Shown here piece by piece: positions 23,755-32,205 of a DNA stretch of 42,342 bases (positions within the stretch are counted from its first letter, which is position 1; each line of letters begins with the position of its first letter). The stretch covers positions 1 to 42,342 of the forward strand of contig DLMJ01000033.1 in NCBI GenBank assembly GCA_002479255.1, in the 5' to 3' direction. The position numbers and the translations under genes are program-made. This DNA comes from Candidatus Binatus soli (GTDB lineage Bacteria > Desulfobacterota > Binatia > Binatales > Binataceae). The notes below the pieces were generated by a model that made no database searches, was not told where the DNA came from, and was given only the letters and a program-made list of their open reading frames with translations.

Positions 23755-24591
23755 TTGATCAAGAAAATCCTCATCGGCATCGACACCTCCGAACACTCCC
23801 GCAACGCACAGGCGTACGCCTTCTATTTTGCCCGAATTTTCAATGCGTCGCTGATCGGATTGCATGTCGTCGATATCGTGTCGATCGAAGGCTCCTTTTT
23901 CCATGATATATCAGGTTCGCTCGGGCTGGAACCATATTTGGATTTCTCGTCCAAGATGCGCGAGGTGCTGACCGCCCGGGGCCGTGCCGTGCTCGACGAA
24001 TTTGCCGCTGCGGCAGGCCGCGAGAATCTTGCCGTCGAGACCGTGCTCGACATGGGAATCGTCGCCAACCAGATTTGCGAACGAGCGCGCAGCAGCGATC
24101 TGGTCATGATCGGGCATCGCGGCGTCAACGAAAAGTTCTCGACCGGGCTTTTGGGTTCGACGGCGGAAAGCGTCGCGCGCAAATCTCCACGCCAGCTGTT
24201 CATCTCGCCGAAGCGATTTCGCGAGGTCAAACGCCCCGTGCTGGCGTACGACGGCAGCGAACGGGCATCGCGCGCGATGCGCTCGGCGGCGGAAATTGCC
24301 AACGGCCTGGGGATTCCGGTCACCGTCATCACCTGTGCGCGCGATCCCAGGCTTGGTGAGCGGACTCTGGCCGAGGCGCGCACCTACTTCGAGAACTACA
24401 CGCCGAAGGCCGAGTTCAAGCTGCTCCAGGGTCACGCCAATGAGGAAATTGTGAAGTTCCTTAAAGAGCACGATGCCGACCTGCTCTTCATCGGCGCATA
24501 CGGGCATAGCAGGATTATCGAGATGGTGCTCGGCTCGACCACCGAGTACGTGCTGCGCAACTCGCCGTGCCCGGTGTTCCTGGCGCGCTGA
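23755..24591 (+). CDS. Universal stress protein with two UspA domains
   Basis: 278 residues. The TTG start is supported by CGGAGG eight bases upstream and by IKKILIGIDTSEHS immediately after, the typical first strand. Domain 1 (about 1-150) ends with GHRGVNEKFSTGLLGS; domain 2 (from about 158, VLAYDGSERASRA) ends with GAYGHSRIIEMVLGS, an ATP-binding GX2GX9GS motif. Domain 1 has ten instead of nine residues in the spacer. Tandem Usp proteins bind ATP and help survival in starvation or redox stress. tRNA-Sec follows 37 bases after the stop. Confidence 0.93.
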   Translation: MIKKILIGIDTSEHSRNAQAYAFYFARIFNASLIGLHVVDIVSIEGSFFHDISGSLGLEPYLDFSSKMREVLTARGRAVLDEFAAAAGRENLAVETVLDMGIVANQICERARSSDLVMIGHRGVNEKFSTGLLGSTAESVARKSPRQLFISPKRFREVKRPVLAYDGSERASRAMRSAAEIANGLGIPVTVITCARDPRLGERTLAEARTYFENYTPKAEFKLLQGHANEEIVKFLKEHDADLLFIGAYGHSRIIEMVLGSTTEYVLRNSPCPVFLAR

Positions 24592-24628
24592 GATTCGCAT
24601 CGTCGTAAGTCCTTAATAAATAAGGGCT

Positions 24629-24724
24629 GGAGGAGGAAAAGGCCCGGTGGCCTTACCGGTCTTCAAAACCGGCTTGGCGGCTAATATTGCCGCCGGAGGG
24701 TTCGACTCCCTCCCCCCTCCGCCA
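24629..24724 (+). tRNA. selC: tRNA-Sec (anticodon UCA)
   Basis: 96 bases ending GCCA. It has all bacterial tRNA-Sec hallmarks: an 8-base acceptor arm (GGAGGAGG / CCCCCTCC), 5-bp T stem (GAGGG-TTCGACT-CCCTC), a 6-bp D stem with a four-base loop (AAGGCC-CGGT-GGCCTT), anticodon loop CTTCAAA with TCA at 24663-24665, a long variable arm (GGCGGC / GCCGCC) and discriminator G. One acceptor pair (A6 with C67) is mismatched. It inserts selenocysteine at UGA with SelB and a SECIS. A suppressor-type tRNA is unlikely given the 13-base acceptor/T helix. Confidence 0.95.
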
Positions 24725-25129
24725 AGAGTGAGTGTGCTCTCGTGAGATGAGCGCGCGCCGGTATCCGAGCGAATCGAAGGAATGGTAACGAGACTGTCGC
24801 GACGCCCCGCGGTTTCCCGAATCGCGGGGCGTTTTTTTTCGACGCTCGGCCAGCGTAGAATCCAGCGCAATATGAGCGCCATCCCAGCGCCACTTCGACG
24901 CTTGCTTCAACGCTTGGACCATCGTCCGGCTTCGCCGCCCAGCTCTGAGATCACTCCAGCAGTTTCCCTGCCGCTACCAGCGCTGAGTGATGCCGCTGTC
25001 GCCGAAGCGCCTCCCGTTGCGCTCTGCGCTCGATGCCGCCACGCTTTACGACGCAACGGGCACAAAGTACGCGCCGGCCGCGCGCGCTCGCGTCGCAGAG
25101 CGCGATGAGCGCGGCCGGTTCTTACCTGC
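24725..25129. other. Non-coding stretch downstream of tRNA-Sec
   Basis: Apart from the terminator at 24802-24839, nothing is recognised. Open frames on both strands are Arg- and Ala-rich and look random. Confidence 0.5.
24802..24839 (+). terminator. Rho-independent terminator
   Basis: A 10-bp GC-rich stem ACGCCCCGCG / CGCGGGGCGT with an 11-base loop, followed directly by a run of eight T. It is 78 bases after tRNA-Sec and should end that transcript, possibly also that of the universal stress gene. Confidence 0.92.
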
Positions 25130-25633
25130 TTAGGCAGCCACCGCCGATGAATCAGCAGAAAACGGCAGCGTCCGCGTGAAGTCCGCAAGCCTGGTCGCCT
25201 CGCCGGCTGTGAGATCCGCCGGCAACACGATTGTCACAACAAAATCGGGGCGTAAACTGTAGCTATGCCGAATGACGCCGGCAGCACCATGACCACCAAC
25301 ACCATCAGCAGCGACAGCAGCCGACACCGAGGCTTCAACCTCAAGAGGCTCGTCGCTCGCCCCAACGGCCACAGCAGCGACCACCTTCACCGGCAAAATC
25401 CAGCGAAACCGGCAGGGATGGTCATAACGGCCGGGGATGTACGTCCCCAACCCCATATTCTGCAATTCACTGAAAAAATTCTTCACCGCCTCATCGTCAA
25501 GCCCCGCCTGCCACTTCAAGACGGAAACGGTCGTCTCGGAGCGATTCCGCTGATATCGTCTAAGAGAATCAAACGCACTCGTAGCAGCGGGGTCTCTGGC
25601 GTACAGCGCTCTTACTCTCTCGTTTACATTCAT
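25130..25633 (-). CDS. Unrecognised protein with N-terminal winged-helix-like part
   Basis: 167 residues from ATG 25633, chosen because GGGAGA lies eight bases upstream and MNVNERVRALYARD is a natural beginning. The N-terminal ~75 residues (AFDSLRRYQRNRSETTVSVL, DEAVKNFFSELQNMGLG) look like a small helical or winged-helix unit. The C-terminus has VVTIVLPADLTAGEATRLAD, a motif I associate with small conserved proteins of unknown function in mobile regions. The middle is Val/Ala-rich. No function proposed. It looks less GC-rich than the backbone. Confidence 0.6.
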   Translation of the reverse strand: MNVNERVRALYARDPAATSAFDSLRRYQRNRSETTVSVLKWQAGLDDEAVKNFFSELQNMGLGTYIPGRYDHPCRFRWILPVKVVAAVAVGASDEPLEVEASVSAAVAADGVGGHGAAGVIRHSYSLRPDFVVTIVLPADLTAGEATRLADFTRTLPFSADSSAVAA

Positions 25634-26206
25634 AAATATAGTCTCCCGAGCCATCAATTTAGATACTATCGGCTCTACCATTGATAATACGCCGTATGTT
25701 TAATTAAATCAAGTGCCATCCCCGCTCAATCTGGCCCCTACGGAAACCGCCGTGCAGATGCTTCGATATCTGACGAGTGAAGGGCGACGAACGCGCGTCG
25801 CTGTGAGGTACACGCTCGCTTCGCTCGCGCAGCTATTATCTCTAGTTGCCGTCCTCGCGCGACGCGCTTGCGGCGAGCGCGATTCTGAACGCACCTATCC
25901 CGAGTGGGCAGGCCTTCGGCTAAAGAGACTCTCGATCCACGGCTCGGCGAATCGCCGTCGAGTTCTGCTGCGAGTCGTGAGAGCATGTCCGCGGGTGGCG
26001 GACTAGAGCACGTTGCTCGCGCCCGTGGCTTTGCGCGGAGGCTTCGCGCTGCCCTTCACATGGTTTCACGCCGCTGCCTTAGCGGCCGCTACTTGCTGCC
26101 TCGGCCCTACGATCGGCCGAGCGCGCTATACGTTGCGCGCTGAACGCCATGCGGTGCCCCTTACTCCCGTCGCTTCCTCGCTTCCGAATCACAGTTCTCC
26201 GCGCGA
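25634..26206. other. Stretch without recognised gene
   Basis: About 570 bases. Reading frames in either direction are short and low-quality. An A+T-rich start (25650-25710) may contain the promoter of the leftward gene at 25633. The rest may be a decayed gene; I recognise no family. Confidence 0.45.
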
Positions 26207-27394
26207 CTAGCGGCGGCGGGTCCTTGCTTCTTGAGCTTCGCGCGCGCGCATCGCCTCGGCCGGAGTCATGATCAGCCGCGGCTCTTGCTCGGCCTTCTGC
26301 TGCTCGGCCACCGCGACGGCGCCGAGCTGGGTGCGGATGAAGGCCTGAAAGAAAAGTACTCTCGTCACGTCGATTCCGTCGCGCAGCCGCGCCGCTGCCG
26401 CCGCGGCCCATCCCGCCTGCGCGCGGCGTCCAACCCGCGTCATGTAGTACGCGATATCCTCGAGCCGCCGCTGGACCGCGCGCCCGTTGTCGCCCGTCAG
26501 CAGTTCGGCGGTCGCGCGATCGATCACGGCGTTCACGCGTTCCTGCTTGTGGAGCGGATTCAAGACGATCACGCTTTCGCCGGCGCGGGCAATCTCGTCG
26601 ACGTAGGGTTTGAGGATCGCGTCGGGGATCCGCCATTCGAGCAGTTCCGGTTCCTTGAGCAGCTCGACTGACGGCTCGCCGGCAGCTTCAGCGGCAAGCT
26701 CGGCATAGACCGGATGAAGCAGTTCAGTCGGCGGCGGCGACGCGATCAACTCGGAGCGCAGCGCGAGAAAGTTTCCGACGTGACCGCGCCGCGACTCGGG
26801 CGTGTTGCGCCAGGCCTCGCACGCGATGAAGTCCGCGACGCGCCAATCGGCGTCAACCAGCTTCACCTGTGCGCGGCGTTCGAGTTCTTCGCGTTCGGAT
26901 TTCAGCTCGCGCCGCGACAGCGCGCCGTTCTGCGCGCCGACCAGGCCGTCGCGCTCGGAGATCAGCGCCCACAGCCGGATCACGCCGCCCTGCACGCGCG
27001 GCTTGACGATCCAGACGATGCGCGCGCCTTCGCTGTCGATCGGCGAGAGCATCGCGGCTATTTCAGTTTTTTCAGTGGCGTTGTCGTGCACGGCGCCGGC
27101 CGCTGCAGCGGTGGCCGCGGGCGCGTCGATCCCGTGCTGCTTCAGCTTGTACAGCGCGCGGCGGACTTCGCGCCGGATCGCGCCGGCCGCGCCGGCTTCC
27201 ATCTCGGTGAGCATCGCGGCGGCGCGCGGGTCTGCGATCCTGCCGAGGGCGCGCGCAATTGCGACATCCGCGATGCCGGCCCTGCCCTTGAGCGCGCGCA
27301 GTTTCGCGAGCGCGTCGGCGGGCGCGAGCGCGGGGTCGAAGCCGGCCTCGATCAATTTCGCATCGTCAAGATTGGTTTGAGGTAAAATACTCAA
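26207..27394 (-). CDS. Conserved protein of unknown function with HEAT-like N-terminus
   Basis: 395 residues. The first ~90 residues (DALAKLRALKGRAGIADVAI, ARALGRIADPRAAAMLTEME) look like one or two helical HEAT-type repeats. The middle (IVWIVKPRVQGGVIRLWALI, then SERDGLVGAQ) is alpha/beta, followed by an 'ERRAQVKLVDADWRVADFI' stretch and helical parts. There is no signal peptide or membrane segment. The C-terminus is helical and charged. No family is recognised. Amino-acid composition and codon pattern support a real gene. Confidence 0.7.
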   Translation of the reverse strand: MSILPQTNLDDAKLIEAGFDPALAPADALAKLRALKGRAGIADVAIARALGRIADPRAAAMLTEMEAGAAGAIRREVRRALYKLKQHGIDAPAATAAAAGAVHDNATEKTEIAAMLSPIDSEGARIVWIVKPRVQGGVIRLWALISERDGLVGAQNGALSRRELKSEREELERRAQVKLVDADWRVADFIACEAWRNTPESRRGHVGNFLALRSELIASPPPTELLHPVYAELAAEAAGEPSVELLKEPELLEWRIPDAILKPYVDEIARAGESVIVLNPLHKQERVNAVIDRATAELLTGDNGRAVQRRLEDIAYYMTRVGRRAQAGWAAAAAARLRDGIDVTRVLFFQAFIRTQLGAVAVAEQQKAEQEPRLIMTPAEAMRAREAQEARTRRR

Positions 27395-27504
27395 ATGAAT
27401 GCCGTGCGAGCGCGGATTTCTGCGCGATTAAGACAGCGAATCGTGGGAGCCTATTCGCGGGCTTCCCGAACTGTCAAGTTTTTCACGCCAAGGCGGTAGC
27501 GATC

Positions 27505-27551
27505 AACGAAAAAACGAAAAAACGAAAAACGAAAAAATGAAAAAATGAAAA
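27505..27551. repeat. A-rich tandem repeat, 7-8 base unit ACGAAAAA/ATGAAAAA
   Basis: Six imperfect units in 47 bases between two leftward genes. Units vary by one base in the A-run length, and the last two have ATG for ACG. A short microsatellite; not CRISPR. Confidence 0.8.
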
Positions 27552-27661
27552 GCCTCGAAGCGCGCTGCGGTAGATGAGATCCTTTTGGCGCTTGGAGTAG
27601 GGCAGGCCGATCTGATCGACGTGTCGTACTTCGAGCTGCTCGCGAAGCCCTAGCCGGCCGG

Positions 27662-29503
27662 CTACGCATCGCGGCCAAAGAAGTCGTCGAACAATTTGCC
27701 GATTGCGCTGTGAACCGCGGGCGCGTCGAGCGGGTCGGACCCGCCCGCCTTAACGGCGGCGGCGAACACGAGCATGTTGCGCTTGAATAGTTCGAACTGC
27801 GCGTCGCTCATGAAGCCGACCGGGGAGCCGTCGCTGATAAAACCCGCCATCTCACCGAATCCCCGCGCGACGCCGCGAAGTTGACCGGCAAGTTCCGGCG
27901 ACTGGTTCTCGATTGCGTAGGCGTAAACCAGGCACGCTATTTCCATTCTGCCCGCGCGAAATCGTTGCTGGTCCATCCTGACCCGGCGTGCGTCGAGCCC
28001 TTTTTTCAACCCCAGCTTTCCGAGATCGGCGAGCGTCGGCGGCGTCTTGTTGTTGATCGCATTGTCGCCGAGCCAATCCGCGTTATCGCCGAGAATTTGC
28101 GCAACGACAGGCGCAATCGTTTTGGGATCCGCAGGCTTCAGCAGATCGATCACGGCGCAATCCGAAGTGCCGCCGTAAATCTGAACGAGACCGGCTTGTG
28201 ACATCGACGACAGCACCGGATCGTCAGGCGCAAGCGGCGCAACGTAAGTCTGAGCGCCCGCGGAGAGATCGTCGCCGGGATCGTGGCGCGGCTGCACCTC
28301 GACCCAATGTCCCTTGCGCAGCACCACGGGAGTGAACACGGCGATTCCCGGCCCGGCTGACGACGCGTACATCGCGATCAGCCGGTTATTGAGGTGATGG
28401 TCGTCGATCACGCGAGCCAATTCGCGCGCCTGGTCCCAATCCTCGAGCAAAGGAAAATGAAATCCCGCGTCCCATAACGCCTCGGCGGCGAGACTCGGGG
28501 CGCCCAGCGGAAAGATCGTTGCGAGGGCGACCAGAACCGTGGCGAAGGCAATACGGACGGCGCGGACGGCGACACGATCCATCATCGCTGCAAGGAACAA
28601 GCCGGCGATCACGGAACCGGCGAGCGCGGATTGCGCGACGAAGCGACTGGGATCCTGAAGCAGCCACGAAACAGGCGCGGCGGCCCATGCGAGCAGAAAT
28701 TTGTGGCGCGTCGGATGGCGGAAAAGCCAGATCGCTCCCGCAATCGCCAGAATATCGGTCAGCGGATCGAGGTGCGTCGCTTCGTGCCCATGGCGGCCGC
28801 GATACCACGCGAGATTGGCCAGAAAGTGAATCGAGTAGGGCGAAGTGAGTATCGCGGTGGCGACGCCGACGATGATCAGCGCACGCCAGCGTCGTTCCAA
28901 AATCGCGGCAACCAGAATGCCGAGCGGCGCCGTGAGGAATCCACCAAGATGAATGTAACAGGCGGCGGATGTGATCAGCGTCGCAAGTACGAGCCGATCT
29001 TCGAGAAAAAAATAAATCGCCCACGGTATCGAAATGAAGAGCCATCCCGAAGGAATCCCGACATAGAACGAACCTGCGGCAAAAGCGCTGCCGGCGAGCA
29101 ACGCGACCGCGAACATCGCGGCGATATCGCCGCCGAGCCGGCGCGCGAAGTAGAGCACGGTGAGCATCGCCGCGCCCCATTGCGCGAGGCCGAGAATCGC
29201 GTTGGCTAGAATGAATGAATCGGGTCTGCCGCCGAGGATTAGTCCGAGTATTGCGATCGCTACGTGGAGCGCAGGCCCCTGCAGGTTCGGCCGTCCGCCG
29301 GGGCCGTAATTTATATGGTCCCACCACGCGGTGCCGTGCGCTGCGTACCATCGCGCGAGCGAGATGTGATAGCCGGAGTCGATGCTCACCCGGTAGTCGG
29401 GCAGCGAGATAATCAGCAAGAGGGCGTTGACGCCGAGGATCGTCCAGGTGACTGCGCGCGCCGCGCGATTCGGTGCTTCGAGCGATTTCGATTCGAGCGT
29501 CAC
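27662..29503 (-). CDS. Polytopic membrane protein, GT-C-like
   Basis: 613 residues. At least nine membrane segments lie in the first ~330 residues, followed by a soluble C-terminal region of about 260 residues. An early loop has SIDSGYHISLARWYAAHGTA and WWDHINYGPGGRPNLQGP; acidic residues in the first loop are typical of GT-C glycosyltransferases, but no DxD diagnostic for one group is seen. The protein could use a lipid-linked sugar donor or be a non-enzymatic membrane protein. Start at ATG 29503. Cotranscription with neighbours is not evident. Confidence 0.75.
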   Translation of the reverse strand: MTLESKSLEAPNRAARAVTWTILGVNALLLIISLPDYRVSIDSGYHISLARWYAAHGTAWWDHINYGPGGRPNLQGPALHVAIAILGLILGGRPDSFILANAILGLAQWGAAMLTVLYFARRLGGDIAAMFAVALLAGSAFAAGSFYVGIPSGWLFISIPWAIYFFLEDRLVLATLITSAACYIHLGGFLTAPLGILVAAILERRWRALIIVGVATAILTSPYSIHFLANLAWYRGRHGHEATHLDPLTDILAIAGAIWLFRHPTRHKFLLAWAAAPVSWLLQDPSRFVAQSALAGSVIAGLFLAAMMDRVAVRAVRIAFATVLVALATIFPLGAPSLAAEALWDAGFHFPLLEDWDQARELARVIDDHHLNNRLIAMYASSAGPGIAVFTPVVLRKGHWVEVQPRHDPGDDLSAGAQTYVAPLAPDDPVLSSMSQAGLVQIYGGTSDCAVIDLLKPADPKTIAPVVAQILGDNADWLGDNAINNKTPPTLADLGKLGLKKGLDARRVRMDQQRFRAGRMEIACLVYAYAIENQSPELAGQLRGVARGFGEMAGFISDGSPVGFMSDAQFELFKRNMLVFAAAVKAGGSDPLDAPAVHSAIGKLFDDFFGRDA

Positions 29504-29533
29504 GTAACTCTCCGCGGCGCGTGATTGATAAAT

Positions 29534-30562
29534 CTAAGCGCTGAAGATGCTGTCTGCTCCGGTGGACTCCAGCGCCGAGTCCACGAATTTTCGATCGGCG
29601 GCGCTGAGCGCCAAGCGAGCTTCGCGCAACCATCCTAGACACTTGCCCTGGTAGGGAAAGGGCTGCTGCACCCACGCACGCCCGTCAATCTCGCATCGCA
29701 CTTCACTTGCGCGCGAAGCAAGCGCACGCGCGTTGGCGAGCAGGAAGGGCGCATAGACGCGGCCAATCTCGATCAAAAACGGGCGAAGCGCGGCGACGGC
29801 ATCCTCGCGCGGGAGCCATCGAGCGTCTTCGACATCAAGCGACGAGAGATCGTCGAGATGGGTGACCCATGAGACCACGCGCGGAGTCTCGGCGGCCGCA
29901 ATTGCCGCGGGCGTCGGATCGAAGTGCGCAAGCTGGCTCAACTGGCCGAAGAAGCCGAAGTCGCCGGCGCCCGGCCGCGCGCCCATGAGGAATCGATTTC
30001 CGGCGACCAGATGCGAATCGAGCAACACGAGCAAGCGGCGGTAGCTCGCCTCGATAACCGGCGTCGTCACGTCGTTCGATCCGACCACGCCGAGCCGTGC
30101 GATTTGACGATCGGCAAAATAGCGGGACGCCTTGGCCAGCGTGTCACCGCTCATGCATAGATCGCGGTCGAGCGCGAGCACGTGCGAGGCCTTGTCGATG
30201 TCGGCCGCGTATTTCCATCGATAGTGGAACATCGGCTTTGTGAGCCATTCGTCGGCGTAGTCCTCTAGGATCGCGTCCAGAAACGCGAGCGCGGGATCGG
30301 GCGGGACAATGGAACGTGTGGGGATGAGCTTTTCGAGCCGCCGGATCTGAAACGTCGAGTCGATCATCGCCTCGTCGGCGCGCCCTCCCTCACCGGGGAA
30401 AACGAGCACCGGGATAAGAGCGACAGGGACCGGAGGAATATCGACGTCCTCCGATGAGCCGCGCATTATCCAGGTGAAGGGGATCCGCCGAAAGCGCAAA
30501 ACCGCGCGCATTTTGCGCGAGTAGGGGGAGCCGAATCCGCCGACCAGTTTCAATGCTGTCAT
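29534..30562 (-). CDS. Glutathione S-transferase-family protein
   Basis: 342 residues, longer than a typical GST (~210). An N-terminal thioredoxin-like domain (LKLVGGFGSPYSRKMRAVLR) with a Ser-Pro-Tyr-Ser where GSTs have their active-site Ser/Cys is followed by an all-helical region from about residue 90 (LDAILEDYADEWLTKPMFHY). The last ~100 residues extend beyond the GST fold. It may conjugate glutathione or be a structural relative. It lies 40 bases after the sulfatase gene and is probably in its operon. Confidence 0.82.
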   Translation of the reverse strand: MTALKLVGGFGSPYSRKMRAVLRFRRIPFTWIMRGSSEDVDIPPVPVALIPVLVFPGEGGRADEAMIDSTFQIRRLEKLIPTRSIVPPDPALAFLDAILEDYADEWLTKPMFHYRWKYAADIDKASHVLALDRDLCMSGDTLAKASRYFADRQIARLGVVGSNDVTTPVIEASYRRLLVLLDSHLVAGNRFLMGARPGAGDFGFFGQLSQLAHFDPTPAAIAAAETPRVVSWVTHLDDLSSLDVEDARWLPREDAVAALRPFLIEIGRVYAPFLLANARALASRASEVRCEIDGRAWVQQPFPYQGKCLGWLREARLALSAADRKFVDSALESTGADSIFSA

Positions 30563-30602
30563 CGTTTCGGCCCTCTCGTCACAGTGCTCGTCAATCGACC
30601 GC

Positions 30603-32180
30603 TCAAGCGGGGGCCTCTACGGGAAGCTTCGGGTTGCGCTCGGGAGGAAGATTGTCGTACAGGTCGGCGCGCAGATCGGACTTCAGCTTCGCGTAGGCCG
30701 GATCGTTCCACAGATTGCGCCATTGCATCGGATCCTCGCGCAGATTGTAGAGCTCGCCCTCGGTGCCGTCGTAGCGGATATCGGCAATCGGACCGCGCGG
30801 CGCGAGCATCGGTGGAATGTTGGCCAGGTCGAATCCATAGTCGCGAGTCGATTTCTCGTAAACGGTGAGCGTGTAGCCGTCGCGATAGATACTGCGCAGA
30901 TGCATCCCGATTGCGGCGAACTGGCTGTCCCATTCGGTGATCACGCGCTCGCGGCCCGAGCCCGGCGCGATGGGAAGCGGCTTTCCCTGCATCCAGTCGG
31001 GAACCGGGACGCCCGCGATTTGGCAGAACGTCGGCGCGAGATCGAGCTGCCCGACCGGTTCCGCGATTTCGTTGCGCGTGATTTTGGCCGACGGCGCGGG
31101 GCGCCAGATCATCGGCAGCCGCATCAAGGCGTCAACGTGATACGGCCCCTTGTAGAGCAAGCCGAAGTCGCCTTGCAGCTCGCCGTGGTCTGTCGTGAAA
31201 AATACGTCCGTGCGCGGTTCCCATCCCCGCTCGGCGATTCGGGCGAGCACGCGGCCGCAAGCCTGGTCGATCAATTCGTTTTCGACGTGGATCATCGCGT
31301 TGACTTCGCGAAGCTGATTCTCGGTGAGCTGGCACGGGACGAAGCTGGCGGGGCCGCCCTCGAAGTTGCCGAAGCGGCCCTGGTACCAATCGAGCCAATG
31401 GCGCGGCTTGCCGCCGAGTATTTTTTCGATTTTCTCGCGCGAGCCGGGATAGCCGGCGGGCAGATCGAGATCGCGCCAATTGATTCGCCGCGCCTCGTGC
31501 TCCGGCGGGTCCCATGGATGATGGGGATCGGGGAAACTCATCCACACGAACCAGTTGTCGCCGGGATCGAGCGAATCGAGGTATGCGATCGTCCGCGCGG
31601 CCACCCAGTCGGTGTGGTAATGCTCGCGCGGAATCGGATTGTACTTCACTTCGGGCGCGCCGGTGTCGCCGCCGGGCATCGCGGTGAGAATCGGCGCGAA
31701 GCCGCTTATTTCGTCGGGATAGTTTTTCTGCAGCCACAGGGAATAATGCCATCCGCCGATCGGCGAATGCATCGCCAGTTCCATCCGATCGAAGCCGCGA
31801 TACGGGCCGGTTGAATTCCGGCGCGCCATCTGGTTCTCGAACCATCGCCCCTGCAAATCGAAAGCGGGCTCGAAATGCGCCTTGCCCAGCAGCGCGGTGT
31901 GGTAACCGGCCTTCTCGTGAAGATAAGCCGCGACGCTCGGCGAGTCGGGCGGAAGTGCAACGCCGTTGGCGACGACGCCGTGGGTGCGCACGTATTGGCC
32001 GGTAATCATGGTGGAGCGGGCCGGCATGCAGACGACATTTTGATTGTGCGCGCGCCGATAGTTGATTCCGCTATTGGCGAGCCGGTCGGCGACCGGCGTC
32101 TTCGCGATCGTACCGCCGTTGCATCCCAGCGCGTCGTAGCGCTGCTGATCGGTGGTGATGAAAAGGATATTGCGTCCCAT
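30603..32180 (-). CDS. Sulfatase-family hydrolase
   Basis: 525 residues. Alkaline phosphatase superfamily: ITTDQQRYDALG at the N-terminus supplies metal ligands, and VCMPARS (Cys51-x-Pro-Ala-Arg55) is the formylglycine motif. FFTTDHGELQGDFG holds later metal ligands. Cys51 must be oxidised to formylglycine by a maturation enzyme not seen in this window. DQQRYD with CMPAR fits the choline-sulfatase / phosphonate monoester hydrolase branch, so the substrate could be a sulfate or phosphonate ester. There is no signal peptide, so it is cytoplasmic. Between a TetR gene and a GST gene. Confidence 0.92.
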   Translation of the reverse strand: MGRNILFITTDQQRYDALGCNGGTIAKTPVADRLANSGINYRRAHNQNVVCMPARSTMITGQYVRTHGVVANGVALPPDSPSVAAYLHEKAGYHTALLGKAHFEPAFDLQGRWFENQMARRNSTGPYRGFDRMELAMHSPIGGWHYSLWLQKNYPDEISGFAPILTAMPGGDTGAPEVKYNPIPREHYHTDWVAARTIAYLDSLDPGDNWFVWMSFPDPHHPWDPPEHEARRINWRDLDLPAGYPGSREKIEKILGGKPRHWLDWYQGRFGNFEGGPASFVPCQLTENQLREVNAMIHVENELIDQACGRVLARIAERGWEPRTDVFFTTDHGELQGDFGLLYKGPYHVDALMRLPMIWRPAPSAKITRNEIAEPVGQLDLAPTFCQIAGVPVPDWMQGKPLPIAPGSGRERVITEWDSQFAAIGMHLRSIYRDGYTLTVYEKSTRDYGFDLANIPPMLAPRGPIADIRYDGTEGELYNLREDPMQWRNLWNDPAYAKLKSDLRADLYDNLPPERNPKLPVEAPA

Positions 32181-32205
32181 TGGATTCGGCTCCCGCGTAG
32201 AAACT

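Noticed and set aside
24629..24724. Opal suppressor or ordinary tRNA-Ser
   Set aside because: The 13-base acceptor/T helix, 6-bp D stem and anticodon TCA together fit only tRNA-Sec.
24782..25108. Small frame downstream of tRNA-Sec
   Set aside because: It runs over the terminator hairpin and is Arg/Ala-rich with no recognisable domain.
27505..27551. CRISPR array or coding Lys-rich peptide
   Set aside because: Unit is only 7-8 bases with no spacers; the frames across it are low-complexity.
30723..31814. Rightward frame of 363 codons
   Set aside because: Antisense to the sulfatase gene.
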